From: Bromus sterilis
Taxonomy: Eukaryota > Streptophyta > Magnoliopsida > Poales > Poaceae
Length of the DNA: 64,000 nt
Assembly (NCBI GenBank): GCA_950022295.1
Contig: OX465601.1
Coordinates: 112,549,501-112,613,500, forward strand
Direction: 5' to 3'
Position 1 is the first letter of the stretch, and each line of letters opens with the position of its first letter. Shown piece after piece: positions 33,691-45,370 of the stretch. The notes under the pieces were generated by a model. It saw only the letters and a list, made by a program, of their open reading frames with translations. It was not told the origin of the DNA and made no database searches. The position numbers and the translations under genes were made by a program.

Positions 33691-35803
33691 CGTCATTCTT
33701 GGTACGCTTCCAGTCAATTTTGTTCCTACTTCCGTTCTTTTCGACCCAGGAGCATCTCATTCATTCATGTCAGAAAGTTATGCACTTCGCCATGAGTTAT
33801 CTTTTGTTGAATTGTCCACCCCAATGATTATTCAAACTCCAGGGTCAAGATGGCAGACTAATAGAGTGAGCCATGGTAATCAAATTGCAATTGAGGGTTT
33901 AGTATTCCTTGCTTCACTCATAGCCCTCAAGTATTCAGACATTGATGTCATCCTTGGCATGGATTGGCTATCAAGACAGAATGCCTACCTGGATTGCAAA
34001 GGCAAATCCGTGAAACTCACCCACCCATCAGGCCAAACCGTCAACTATACCTCACCCAGAACAAGAACCCAAGTGCATTCCTTGAATGTACTTCCCCTTC
34101 CCGAACTTGAAGATATTCCGGTGGTTCGTGACTTCCCGGATGTCTTTCCTGAAGAGCTGCCGGGAATGCCACCCGAAAGATGTGTAGAGTTTATAGTGGA
34201 TCTTGCCCCAGGAACCGCACCAATTTCTAGACGCCCATACAAAATGGCCCCACATGAGTTAGCTGAGCTTAAAACCCAACTGGAAGCTTTGTTGGAGAAA
34301 GGCTTCATCCGACCTAGCTCATCGCCATGGGGTTGCCCCGTTCTGTTCGTAACGAAGAAAGATGGAACAGAAAGGATGTGCGTAGATTATCGCCCGCTAA
34401 ATTTAGCGACGATAAAGAACAAGTACCCACTGCCCAGGATCAATGATCTTTATGATCAACTTGCAGGATCCTCTGTCTTCTCAAAGATGGATTTGAGGTT
34501 AGGTTATCATCAAATCAAGATCCGAAACGAGGACATTCCCAAAACGGCTTTTACTACTCGTTATGGTCTTTACGAGTACACCGTCATGTCCTTTGGTTTA
34601 ACCAATGCCCCCGCCACTTTCTCACGCATGATGAATTCGATCTTCATGGATTATTTGGACCAGTTCGTCGTGGTTTACCTCGATGACATCCTTATATACT
34701 CGAAGAACGAAGAAGAACATGCCGAACACCTAAGGCTGGTATTGATGAAACTTAGAGAGCATCGCCTGTATGCTAAATTCTCCAAGTGTGAATTCTGGCT
34801 ACCAGAAGTGACCTATTTAGGCCACGTGATTTCTGCAAAAGGCATTGCTGTGAATCCCGAGAGGGTTGAGGCCGTCCTTGACTGGACTCCACCTGAATCG
34901 GTTAAGCAAGTTAGGAGTTTTCTTGGCCTAGCCAGCTATTGCCGTCGCTTCGTCGATAACTTTTCTAAAGTTGCAAAGCCTCTAACTGAACTCCTCAAGA
35001 AAGACAAGAAATTCCTATGGACTCCCAAGTGCGAGGAAAGCTTTCAAGAGCTAAAAAGAAGATTGACTTCTGCACCTGTACTTGCACCTCCAGACACCAA
35101 AAAGGATTTCGAGATCTATTGTGACGCATCACAGCAAGGGTTAGGATGCATACTTCTGCAAGATCGACATGTGGTAGCTTATGCTTCACGCCAGTTGCGG
35201 CCACATGAAGTGTACTATCCTACCCATGACCTTGAACTCGCTGCCGTAGTTCATGCCCTAACAACTTGGCGACATTACCTCCTTGGTAATCGTTGTGAGA
35301 TTTATTCCGACCACCAAAGCCTCAAATATATTATCACCCAGCCAGATCTTAATCTCAGGCAAAGACGCTGGATTGAGTTGATAAAAGATTACGACGTAGT
35401 AATTTCTTACACCCCAGGCAAAGCCAATGTCATGGCTGATGCACTAAGTCGTAAGTCGTATTGTAACAACCTCATGTTACAACAGTATCAACCACTTCTT
35501 CATGAGGACTTTCGCAAGCTCAATCTTGAGATTGTTCCTCATGGCTATCTTTCTACCTTGGTGGCGAAACCAACTCTTGAGGATCAAATTATAGTTGCCC
35601 AAAGGCGTGCACGAGGTGTTCGCCGGATCAAGGAGAACATTGCTAGCGGAGTTGCTAAATGTTTCTCCACAGATAGCAAAGGAACGGTATTCTTTGAAAA
35701 TCGTTTGGTAGTACCTAAGAATAAGGAACTAAGGCAACTCGTCCTCAAGGAAGCCCATGACACACCCCTCTCAATTCATCCCGGTAGAACAAAAATGTAC
35801 TGA
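33691..35803 (+). pseudogene. Element D protease, reverse transcriptase, RNase H
   Basis: The protease active site reads LFDPGASHSF, with Pro where Ser or Thr usually follows the catalytic Asp. The reverse transcriptase is complete: RMCVDYRPLNLATIKNKYP, MSFGLTNAPATFSRMM and catalytic VVYLDDILIYS (near 34682). RNase H has IYCDASQQGLG, the HDLELAAVV Glu block, IYSDHQSLKY and KANVMADALSRK. The frame ends at TGA 35801-35803 early in integrase, where Arg (CGA) is expected. The protein class is a tRNA-Met-primed chromovirus, probably Tekay type given the long LTRs. Confidence 0.88.
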
Positions 35804-37069
35804 GATCTACGCCAGAGATTTTGGTGGACTAGGATGAAGAGAGACATTGCTCAATTTGTTGCCGAATGTGATGTTTGTCGTCGCATTAAGGCAGAACATC
35901 AAAGACCTGCTGGTACACTTCAACCTTTGTCTATTCCCGAGTGGAAATGGGACAAAGTCGGTATGGACTTCATCACCGGCTTTCCAAGAACCCAGAAAGG
36001 AAACAATGCCATCTTCGTTGTCATAGATAGGCTTTCCAAAGTTGCTCACTTCCTTCCGGTTCGCGAGTCTATAACTGCTAGCCAGTTAGCAGACTTGTAC
36101 ATCTCTAGAATTGTATCACTTCATGGTGTTCCTTTGGAAATCAATTCTGTTCGTGGTAGCCTTTTCACCTCTAGATTTTGGGGAAGCTTTCAGAATGCTA
36201 TGGGAACTCATCTCTCCTTTAGTACAGCTTTCCATCCTCAGTCTAGCGGTTAAGTCGAAAGGGTTAACCAAATTCTTGAAGACATGCTCAGAGCTTGTGT
36301 TATCTCATTCGGAAAGAATTGGGAGAAGGCTCTTCCATTTGCCGAATTTGCTTATAACAATAGTTTTCAATCTAGTCTGAACATGGCTCCTTTTGAACTC
36401 CTTTATGGACGACGATGTCGAACACCTTTAAACTGGTCAGAAACTGGTGAAAGACAATTCTTTGGACCGGATATGATCAAGGAAGCAGAAGAGCAAGTTC
36501 GCATTGTTCATGATCAATTGAAAGCAGCCCAGTCTCGTCAGAAAAGCTACTATGATCGTCATCATAGGCAAGAGAGCTACAATCTGGATGAGAAGGCTTA
36601 CGTTCGGGTTACTCCTCTGAAGGGAACCCAACGTTTTGGTATCAAAGGCAAGTTAGCCCCACGTTACATCGGACCTTTCCGCATTATTGCTAAACGTGGA
36701 GAAGTTGCCTACCAACTTGAACTACCTCCGCACCTCTCCCGAGTACATGATGTATTCCATGTGTCCCAACTCAGGCGTTGCTTCAAGGACCCCATCCGCG
36801 AAGTCGACCATGAAACGCTTGATCTCCAAGATGACCTTTCTTATCGAGAATACCCCGTTCGTATTCTTGATTCCGCAGAGCGTGTCACTCGTCGTCAGAA
36901 GATTAGGTTTCTGAAAGTGCAATGGTCACACCACTCTGAAAGAGAAGCTACGTGGGAAAGAGAAGACCGTCTCATTGCCGAGTACCCCACCTTCCTCCCG
37001 CAGACTCCTGAATCTCGGGACGAGATTCTGTTGAGTGGGGGCGAGTTGTCAGAACCCTCTGTTAGGTAA
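35804..37069 (+). pseudogene. Element D integrase with chromodomain-like C-terminus
   Basis: The zinc region ends CDVCRRIKAEHQRP. In the catalytic core the first Asp is in MDFITGF. The second Asp is replaced by Val (EINSVRGS, codon 36149-36151); the related element E keeps Asp there. The Glu (QVE position) follows a TAA at 36251-36253 that replaces a Gln codon. The C-terminal motif FLKVQWSHHSEREATWE is the chromodomain seen in plant chromoviruses, thought to guide insertion into chromatin. The frame runs 23 bp into the 3' LTR before stopping at TAA 37067-37069. Confidence 0.88.
37031..37046 (+). other. Polypurine tract of element D
   Basis: TTGAGTGGGGGCGAGT directly before the LTR at 37047; it lies within the pol coding frame. 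Confidence 0.7.
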
Positions 37070-40000
37070 TGTGCTAGGATCAAAGTAACCTTGCATCATG
37101 TCAAATTTTCAAAGGAAATCAACTTCAAAATCCAAATGGGAGAAGGAACACCCCCCAGATGAATTGAATCAAAAGGCCAGATAAAAATCTTCTCCAAAAA
37201 TTCAGGTTAGAGTTTTGAAAAGTCTTATAAATGAGTGTGATCACATATCAAGTGATGTGGGACCCACCCCATGCTCATAGATTTTTCAAATATTCAAACA
37301 GTACCTTGGAATTAAAGAAATACCCCTTTTTGATTTAAAATTCAAATCATTTGAATTTTAAAAATGTTGAAAGTTTATGAGTGGCTAGTCTATATTATTA
37401 TGAGGCCACATAAAAGTTTTCAGCATTTAATAAAATGATTTGGTATTTTTACCAAAGTCAAAACAAAAATTACAGAAAAGAAAGGAAAGATTAAACAGAA
37501 AAGGAGCAGGAAACTTACCTGGCGCCCAGGCGAAGCCGGCCCACCCCAGCCCAGCCGGCCCAAAAGGGCACGGGGGTCTTCTTCCCCGATCCCGCGCCTC
37601 CAAGCTGCTCGGTGGAATGCCACCGAGCTAGCTGGGCACATCGCCGCCTCTCCCGACGACACCTGCCCCTCCCGCGCCTTCTAGCGACGCCACGGAGACG
37701 CTGGAGACGCCGTGAGCCCTTTCCCCCCCTCCAGAGCTTCCTCCTCCTCCTCCCGTGCTCGTTTCCGTCGCCACCCGAGAACTCGCCGGAGCACCGCAGC
37801 GCTCCCACGTGGCCATCGACGCCGAGGAACCCAGCCAAGCTGTCCAGTGTGTTCGCCATCCTCGACTCCGTCGACTAGCAGAAAGGAACGCCTCAATTCG
37901 GACCAGACGCGACGACCGGTTCATCGGATCACCGCCGTCCGCCGGAGCTCGAGTTGGTCGATTCGCCATCGCCGTAACCTCCCCGGCTCCGTCGACTACT
38001 TCGTCGGGTTCCCTGTAGCCTGGTGAGCGTTTCCCCTCAAGCCACGGCTTCCTTCTCCTCCTCTGGCTCGTGCTGCATGGACGCCGGAGTACCGAGCCGC
38101 TGTGCTCGTCGTTGACGGGGCTACGCTATGCCTTTGACCCCGCTACCTTGTCCTTTGCGTTCCCCATGCTCCGTGGCTTCGAATGCACCCAACCACGCGC
38201 CATTTGGAGCTCCGTATCAAGTTCGGCCTCTAGCCAGTAGCACCGCCGCCGCAAAGCTCGACGCCGGCATGCGTACAGAGCCTCCCCACCTCCCCTTTCG
38301 GTCTCAATCGACGCGCGACACCGAGAGCTTCGTCTCAGTGGTCGAAGCGCACGATTTGGACCACGGGAGCGCTCTCTCCATGCAGCGCCGCCGCACTGGT
38401 GGCGACCGGCGGCTAGCCGCCGGCAAGCCTGACGTGGCCGGGGTGATTAGCCCCTAATCCAACCCCCCTGGGTCACTTACAGGTGGGCCCAGCCCCCTCT
38501 AATCCTCTCTGTTAGATTAATCTAACAGGGAAATTAGATGAGAGGCTGACAGCCCTGGCCCACTGGTCAGTTTGACCGGGGTCAAAACCCCCCCTGACGT
38601 CATGTTGATGCAGTGCTGGCGCAATAAAGCTTTTCTAATTTAAATAATTCCAGAAATTACCCAAACTTTGGAAATTCATAGAAAATTCATATTAACTCCA
38701 AATTGGACAAATAATATATGAAAAATGATCAGGAGAAAATTATCTTTCCAAATATGCAACTGTCAACTCTGTTTGAGTTGAATTTAAAATGTGATCAGTA
38801 GCATTTGCTATTTGATTTAAATGGAATTAAATCAAATTCAAATCAAATGTTTTTGCAACTTGAACCATGGCAACATGCTACATTTCAATCACACATCAGA
38901 GGCATATCATACACATTTGAAGTTGTTTCAAAATGATCAAACTATGTAACATACAACTTGGTTAATTTGAATTCAAATGTGGAGTTTGAATTTGCATTTC
39001 AAATGCAATATACTCCACTTAAATGAAATTGCCTCACACATCAAAACTTATACTTCAAGTTTCAACTTTCATTCATGTGCTTGAGCATTGCATTCATATT
39101 GATTGCTACTTCGTGCTTTGTTTGTCGAGTAGAGGTGGAACCGGAGCAAGAGGTTGCAACCTTCGTTGAAGCCCCCGAACCCGAACCTCGTCAGCAAGGC
39201 AAGCAAACCCCCATTGATCATGTCGATAAAATCCCACTTCCCTCTCATGTCTCGCTTATGCATTGTTTAGGATGATCACCATGCTTCGTTTCTACCGCAT
39301 AGATGAACTTATTCCTTTGCATGATCTATCCTTTTGTCACAGTAGTAAGCAAACTACAATCCTAGCAAATGTAGGAGTTGATTGATATCATGTGGCCCCT
39401 GCAATGTTACTGCTTATTGCATGCTTAGTATGATACCATGTTGTTACTGTGATGTGAGTCGGGATGGGAATGATCATGTTTGATGGTAGAAAAGTGTTGG
39501 TGAATCGACCCTAATACAAGGTGAACGATGAGAGGCTGTGTAGGAATACACGGTGGGTTGTCTCGTTGAACACCGCCCTAGTACGAGTTCTTGTGTGGTG
39601 ATCCAAGATGAAGAGTACAACCACACATTGGGCTCACTGACCCCTCTCAACTTACTAATTCATCCCTTTCGATGTCCAGATGTCGCAATAGTTCGGAGTT
39701 CTGGTAGGTCTGTGGCCTGGATGCTAAGTGAGAGAACGGCTCATCCGAGCCCGGCTTATGCACCACGCACACATCACTTGGGTCCACTTCGGTAAACCGG
39801 CCGGGTTCACGATTGTGGTAACCAACCCAAGTAGGCGGCTTTCTCGGACTAGATCGGCTATGAGGTAACAGTTGTGGTGAGCATCCTCGCCGACACTTCT
39901 TGAACGGTGTCGAGATCAAAGGCGGTAAATGATGGTCATGTGTGTGTAGCGGTACACCCTTGCAAGGTTAACAAAACTATTCGAATAGCCGCGTCCGCGA

Positions 40001-41118
40001 TTATGGACTGCTTGGAAAGCTTAGCTTGATTACTAGATAACTTGAACCGGATACTTCTAAAACACACCAAGATAAGTGTGAGTGCTATGGCGTGCTTTCT
40101 CGTGGGGAAGTCGAGGAAGGCACCATAGTGGTGTATTGATTGGAGAAAGTAGTGGACTCGTGTATGCTTCTTACCTCAAAGTCTGGTATTCGTAGTTCAG
40201 GATTAGCCAAGTCAAAGCTGGCACTTCTGCAAATGAACCCCACCTCCCTTTATCTTGACACATATGCATGAGTAGTATAGCTCCTATGTAAGTCTTGCTG
40301 AGTACGACTTTGTACTCACGTTTGCTTAATCTATGTTTTAGATGATGCCACTGACCCCGAAGGTGGCTTCTTCATCGAGCTGGACGACTGAAGACCAACT
40401 AGTCTAGTCCCAGTCAGACGACTGGTTCCCTCGTGGAGGGCTTTGTGTTTAAATAAGGCTTCTTAAGCCATTTGTTAAACTTGTCTGTACTCAGACATAA
40501 TTTGCTTCCGCTTGTAATGTAATGTTGGATCACATGTATGTGATCTCTGTGTGCACTCTATAAGAGTTATAAATAAAATGTACACTTTGTAGAGCATTGC
40601 AATGGTACCTGCTGTTCATACAAGGCATGTGTGCTGCATGTATGTTTATAACATGCATGTCTTTGTATGGGTTTTCGAGACCTTAGTTGTGTTCTGGCTG
40701 GCGGTCTTTCATACACCAAGTGGCCCTTAGATGTGCGCAGCTTGGGGCATCGCGATGCGATTGTTCGAGACTCTGTCTCGTGCACACTTTGTGGTATGAT
40801 CGAGCCAGCCCTAGACCCCGACTAAGTGATCGGGCTGGAGTAAGTCTATGTAAGAGTTATGAGATAGTCGATAGTATGGTTGAGGCGACTTGTCTTTGAA
40901 TATGGGAGTTCACCACCCATATCATTAGACTTGTGTGCGGACGATGAGGACCCATCTCAGTTGATCATCCGGCCTGGATGGGATGCCCCTCACGTACGAT
41001 GCTTTCCGAGAACGTTCTGTTCTTGGCCTTGTCTGCTTAGACAAGTGGGTACGGTTCTCGGCTCTCCATATGACTATGCCTTAACTGGACTTGCATACGC
41101 TAACCCCGGGTCCCGACA
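37047..41118 (+). mobile_element. Element D second LTR (4072 bp)
   Basis: TGTCAGAACC...GGGTCCCGACA, about 99% identical to 26973-31051 by eye, with a 9-bp indel (one of two CCAGAAATT-type units) and small indels. It keeps both acidic exon-like blocks (39133-39198 and 40342-40391). It is not followed by host DNA but by another primer site and leader. Confidence 0.9.
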
Positions 41119-41550
41119 GACTTGGTATCAGAGCAGGACTGACTGTAGGACTAGTAGCCTTGGCCGAAGTTGAGTCTAGCTTGCTATAGTTATATAGTTA
41201 CTCTGGGTATATAAGGGAACAACGTAAGGCTTCTTTTTTCTCCTTACCCCCTTCGTTCTGAGTTCTGAGTCACCATTATTTTATTCTACGGGAAGATAGG
41301 ACTAGGCTTTCCTTTGTCTGATTAGAACATCTCGTTGTTTGCTTCCTCATAGCCGTAGGAAGGTTGTGATTGGTTTGTTAGAATTGTTATGCTCCCTGTT
41401 TTATTACATCGTATGTAAGTGCTGTTTCCATGTTGTAAGAAATTGTCTTTTTCTTGCAATTACAGCCGTTATGCTGTCCGAGTCATTCCAGGTTTATCTC
41501 ATAATCTGATGCAATTGCAAACTCCTTTCTTTTTCAGATGGCAGATCTTC
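41119..41550 (+). mobile_element. Truncated second internal region of element D
   Basis: After the second LTR the sequence repeats 31052-31485: primer site (41123-41134), leader, and the first codons of the extra ORF (ATGGCAGATCTTCC). It then switches to element C's LTR at a shared GATCTTNCC. D is therefore LTR-internal-LTR-internal, a tandem form, cut short. Confidence 0.85.
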
Positions 41551-42358
41551 CCACTACAAACTACTACTATTAAACTGTATGGTTCCGGGTCTTCTTCCTC
41601 GCAGGGAAGTCGAGGAAGGGAACTCGGAGGCATTGTTAATTGTTATATAATTACAACTTACTATTATACAATGCTGCAGCAAGTTCTGCTGCATTTTTAC
41701 TTTATGCTTTATATGAACTGTTGGTCGTTCTCTTCTTGTGCTGCAAGACACGTCGGAAGATGCTAGTCTTTGATAGGCCTATCTTCTTAACCTTATTTTG
41801 ATTTCTACCTTGCAGTCCACTATAGACAACCTCCCCTTTCCATTTGATACAAATGCATAAATGCTTAGTAGAGGATGTAAGACTCGCGGGTATGCTAGAT
41901 ACTCGCCCTTGCTTTATTTCCCCCTTTTTGTTTTGCCTGATCGGCCGCTGCAATCGACGTTGGAGTCTTGGAGTCCAGGAGCAGGAGATCCCCGATGTCA
42001 ACCACCGCAACAGTAAGATCCCCGATGCTTTCTACGACGTCGAGTTTCCCGTTGACCAGGAGTAGTTTGGAGGTTCCCAGGAAGGAGGCCTCGCCTTTTC
42101 GATCTGTTGTTATTTGTGCTAGCCTTCTTAAGGTAGATCATATGTACCTTGTGTCTGTACTCAGATACTTTTGCTTCCGCTAACTTTGTGCTTTTGAGCT
42201 GTTGTATTCGAGCCCTCGTGGCCCCTTGCTTGTATTGAACAACTTGTATTATTTTATTTGTAGAGTTGTGTTGTGATATCTTACCGTGAGTTCCTGATCT
42301 TGATCTTGTACCTTGCGTGTATGATTACCGTACACGGTCTGATTCTGGGGGCATCACA
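41551..42358 (+). mobile_element. Element C 5' LTR, second part
   Basis: It resumes at CCACTACAAACTACTACTAT, parallel to 62099 in LTR F, and ends GGGGGCATCACA. About 25 bp of LTR sequence present in F (62070-62095) are missing at the junction. The terminal acidic exon block is broken: its acceptor CAG is CAA (41951-41953), and 8 bp are tandemly duplicated (TTGGAGTC twice) just after. Confidence 0.8.
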
Positions 42359-42361
42359 AGT

Positions 42362-42373
42362 TGGTATCAGAGC
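42362..42373 (+). other. Primer-binding site of element C (tRNA-iMet)
   Basis: TGGTATCAGAGC, 3 bp after the LTR's terminal CA. Confidence 0.85.
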
Positions 42374-43400
42374 CGGCTGCCTGTAGGACACCCTTTCCAA
42401 CTCCTTGGTCGAAGTTGAGTCTAGTCTTTGCAAAACTACTTTACTAACAGTGTCGTGTGGCTTATCGGCCCACGTCGCCAACTGGGTGGTATTAGGATCC
42501 TTTTTCTCCGCACCTTTACTCTGGGACTCTGACCTCTCTCCTCTTTCGGGTTAATGATTTTTGCTAACACTACTTTAGGTTCTCGTACCTCCTTCCTTCC
42601 GGAGAGCCCTGCATTTCAGATGGTTGCTTACTTCGCCGGAAGATGTCGAAAATACTCTCCGGTAAATTCCCGAGACCCTTATGTCCACTGCTTTGCGATT
42701 CCCCACCACCGATAAATCAGTGTGGATAATTATATATACCTACCGTTTGGCTATTCGATCCCAATTACTCTTGTTAATACAAGATACCCCGTAATATTCT
42801 CAGTTGTTTTGAAAAATCGTTTGGTCCTACTGCCTTGCAGCTTCTTTTCACCCTGCGGATAACTCCTCACATTTATCGAAGATCCGTTCATCCTCAGTGG
42901 TTCCTGTGATTCCCAAAAATACTTTGAAATATTGTTCGATCTCGCGACAATCCTCGGCAGCCTACTGATTTGGGGATTCTTCTTACCTTCTTGCACTATG
43001 ATTAATCCCGTTTGTCTTGTAGTCTTTGATGACCTCCCTTGGCATTGCCATTCCGATCTGTTGAATCATCGTGTGCGCGAGTGCACGCAATCATCAGTTG
43101 ATCCCTATGAATCCATTCTTCTAGCTCAGACGTCATTCCGGACATGAGCTGGTTCTTGGTAAATCAAACCTTAATTGATTAACCGTCAAGCTTCTATTCA
43201 ACTTATTCATGTTTGATCGATGTATCTGAATCTGATACACCGACATGGAAGTCATAATTCGTTTGTACTCCAACATCGAATTATTCCGATGCTTTTATAT
43301 CCAATGCTTTGGAATTCTTTCTTCATATGGTTGAGTACCGATACTCGTCCCAGACTCTCTGTTCGCCGCCAGACCTTTTTGGTGGATTACTACTCTAACA
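42374..43400 (+). other. Element C internal region, part 1 (non-coding)
   Basis: The first 200 bp parallel F's leader (GGTCGAAGTTGAGTCTAG, GGTATTAGGATCC). Beyond that there is no gag-like reading in any frame, only short open frames. In F the gag ATG is about 650 bp after the primer site; here more than 1 kb passes without one, so C appears to be non-autonomous or gag-deleted. Confidence 0.6.
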
Positions 43401-44128
43401 GCCCATGTGCAATAATTATAAACCACCATGAGATTATACTTTGTCTGTTGACTTTGTAACTTGGCATGGTGCTAAAGGTTGTAATTTCATGTGGTGATTT
43501 AAATTTGCATTGGGATTGGAGCCATCTGGTTTGGTTGAGTTGGATTTCAAAATGGTTCAAGAAGGGTGTTGGGGGAATTTTCTTTGTTGCATGCTTGCTC
43601 TCCTTGACCCCAAACTTGGCCTAGCCATTTCTTTTGTTATGGCAAGGGTTTTAAAATCCTCAAATTATTTTTGCCATCATCAAAAATATGGGCTCTAGTT
43701 CAAAGTGATTTTGAATTCAAAATGAGCTCACACTTTTTTTGTTGCCAAAAATTCCCAAACCATTTTTGGAAATTGAGGAATATTACAAGGAACATTTTAC
43801 ATATTTTTATGCATTTTTAGGCCTTGTAATTAATCCTGGAAAACTCCTTTTCCTTTTTGTTTATCCCTAAATGGAAAGTCTTCGGCAGCGGGCGTTTTCT
43901 CTTTTCCCTCCGGATTCCTGTTGCAGGCCCGGCCCGTCTGGCCTTTCCTGACGTCCTGGACGGAAGCCCACCCGCGAAGGGGTACGTAGGGGCCTCTCCT
44001 CACCGTTGGATAGATCCAACGGCTGGGACAGGGCGCCTTTCCACCGTGGCCAGGTCCCCGCCGGCGAGTTCCTCTCACAGCTCCGGCCACGTCGCCCAGA
44101 GCTTTCCATCGTGGCTGGAGAGGAGGGG

Positions 44129-44135
44129 TATTTAG
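44129..44135 (+). promoter_or_regulatory. TATA-like box of LTR I
   Basis: GGTATTTAGGCCGCC, followed about 30 bp later by AAACCCTAGCC and a CT-rich leader, the layout of a plant promoter and 5' UTR. Confidence 0.45.
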
Positions 44136-44337
44136 GCCGCCGCAACCCCCGCAGAAACCCTAGCCCTGCTCCCTCGCAGTCATCTTCCCCCGCGGCACCG
44201 TCGCGAGAGCAGGGGCTCCCCTGTTCCCGCCGAGAAGCCGCTCCGGTGAGCAATTCCGCCGACCCCGCTCCACGCCTTCACCTTGTGCTCGTCCAGAGGC
44301 ATGCGAGACCTCATCCTTCCCGTTCCCCTCCATGCAG

Positions 44338-44465
44338 GATCGTGCAGGAGGCCGCCGCCAAGCTCTCGACGAAAAGGCCCGCCGCGGCGACGTCTTCATC
44401 GCCGACGACGACCTGGTCGCCATCTCCTCCCACGGCAGCTCAGGGGCGTCCACAGCCATCCCTAG
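44338..44465 (+). other. Exon-like block in GC-rich part of LTR I
   Basis: A 92-bp interval 44246-44337 has GTGAGC at its start and CCCCTCCATGCAG at its end, the size and signals of a short plant intron. The 128-bp block after it ends CCCTAG before GTGAGC. In the frame that leaves phase 1, needed to join the next acidic block, it is open (IVQEAAAKLSTKRPAAATSS...). Another frame also looks protein-like (DVFIADDDLVAISS), so the coding frame is unsettled. Confidence 0.4.
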
Positions 44466-45323
44466 GTGAGCTGCAGACCACCCCTGCTCCTCTGTCTCCT
44501 GCGCGTATAGCTTCTCACCGTAGGGCCGTGTCTCTGTCCGCTTGAGCTCGTCGCCGGTGGCTTGGGTATGTTGTCTGTGCCGTGTCGCGTCGGGTTCTCC
44601 AGTACACGCGCTCTGGGGTCGCGCAGAGCACGCGTGTGGCGCGCAAGGCCTCACCTTTTGTACACAGCGTGAGTTGCATCGCCGTTGTCTGAAGTTGCGC
44701 CGTCAGCTGCAGTGCGCCGCCGTGAGTTCACCTGAAGTTTCCGTCGCCGTCTTGGAGTTAGGGTTCAGATCCGGTGCGTTGGGATTGAAGCTAGATGTTC
44801 CCCCTCGCGTTTGCGCACCGTAGCATAGCATGGTTCGGCCGGAGTTCCACGCTAGGCTCACCGGAGTTCCGCCGGATGCGCAGTATCTCTGAATCAACAG
44901 GAGCAGGTCACCTCCCCTCTGTTCCCGCGTTGCTGCCGTCGTGCAGAGGGGGTCTCAGTAGCCGATCAGGAGGGCTAGACGTAGAAGGAAGTGCCCTCTT
45001 GGATTCCCACAGCTGGGCTCGCCGGATGTCGACCGGAGCACCACGGGAGCCTCGCCGGAAGTTGGGTCCGTAGCGGGTTCAGTGCGGGAGTTCTTCTCCT
45101 TCAGAGTAACACGGGATTCAGAGAAGTGAGGGGAGCTGCGCACTTGGGCCGTGGAGAAGCAGTGGGCCTCGGCCTTTTTTTTTCTTTTTTTTCTGTTTTT
45201 CCCGCGCTGCGGAAGGGGCTCGGTCCAGTTGGGCCGTGGAGCGAAGTTGGGCCCCGAGCGCTCGAGGATGGCCCATGCGGCCAAGTCCTCTCCTTTTCTT
45301 TTTTCTTTTATTTTCTTTTCTGG

Positions 45324-45370
45324 TTTAAATTCAAATTTGAATTTGAATTCAAATTCAAATCTGAATTTGG
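45324..45370. repeat. TTCAAA/TTTGAA palindromic cluster
   Basis: A dense run of AAATTCAAATTTGAATTTG-type units that can fold on itself. Similar, sparser stretches occur in LTR D near 28750-28930 and 27265-27290. Confidence 0.6.

Noticed and set aside
41418..41766. 115-codon frame across the D/C junction
   Set aside because: It spans the breakpoint between D's leader and LTR C and is an accident of the join.
44006..44545. 179-codon frame in the GC-rich part of LTR I
   Set aside because: High-GC sequence gives long frames by chance. The frame crosses a likely 92-bp intron, and its composition is Pro/Ser/Arg low complexity.
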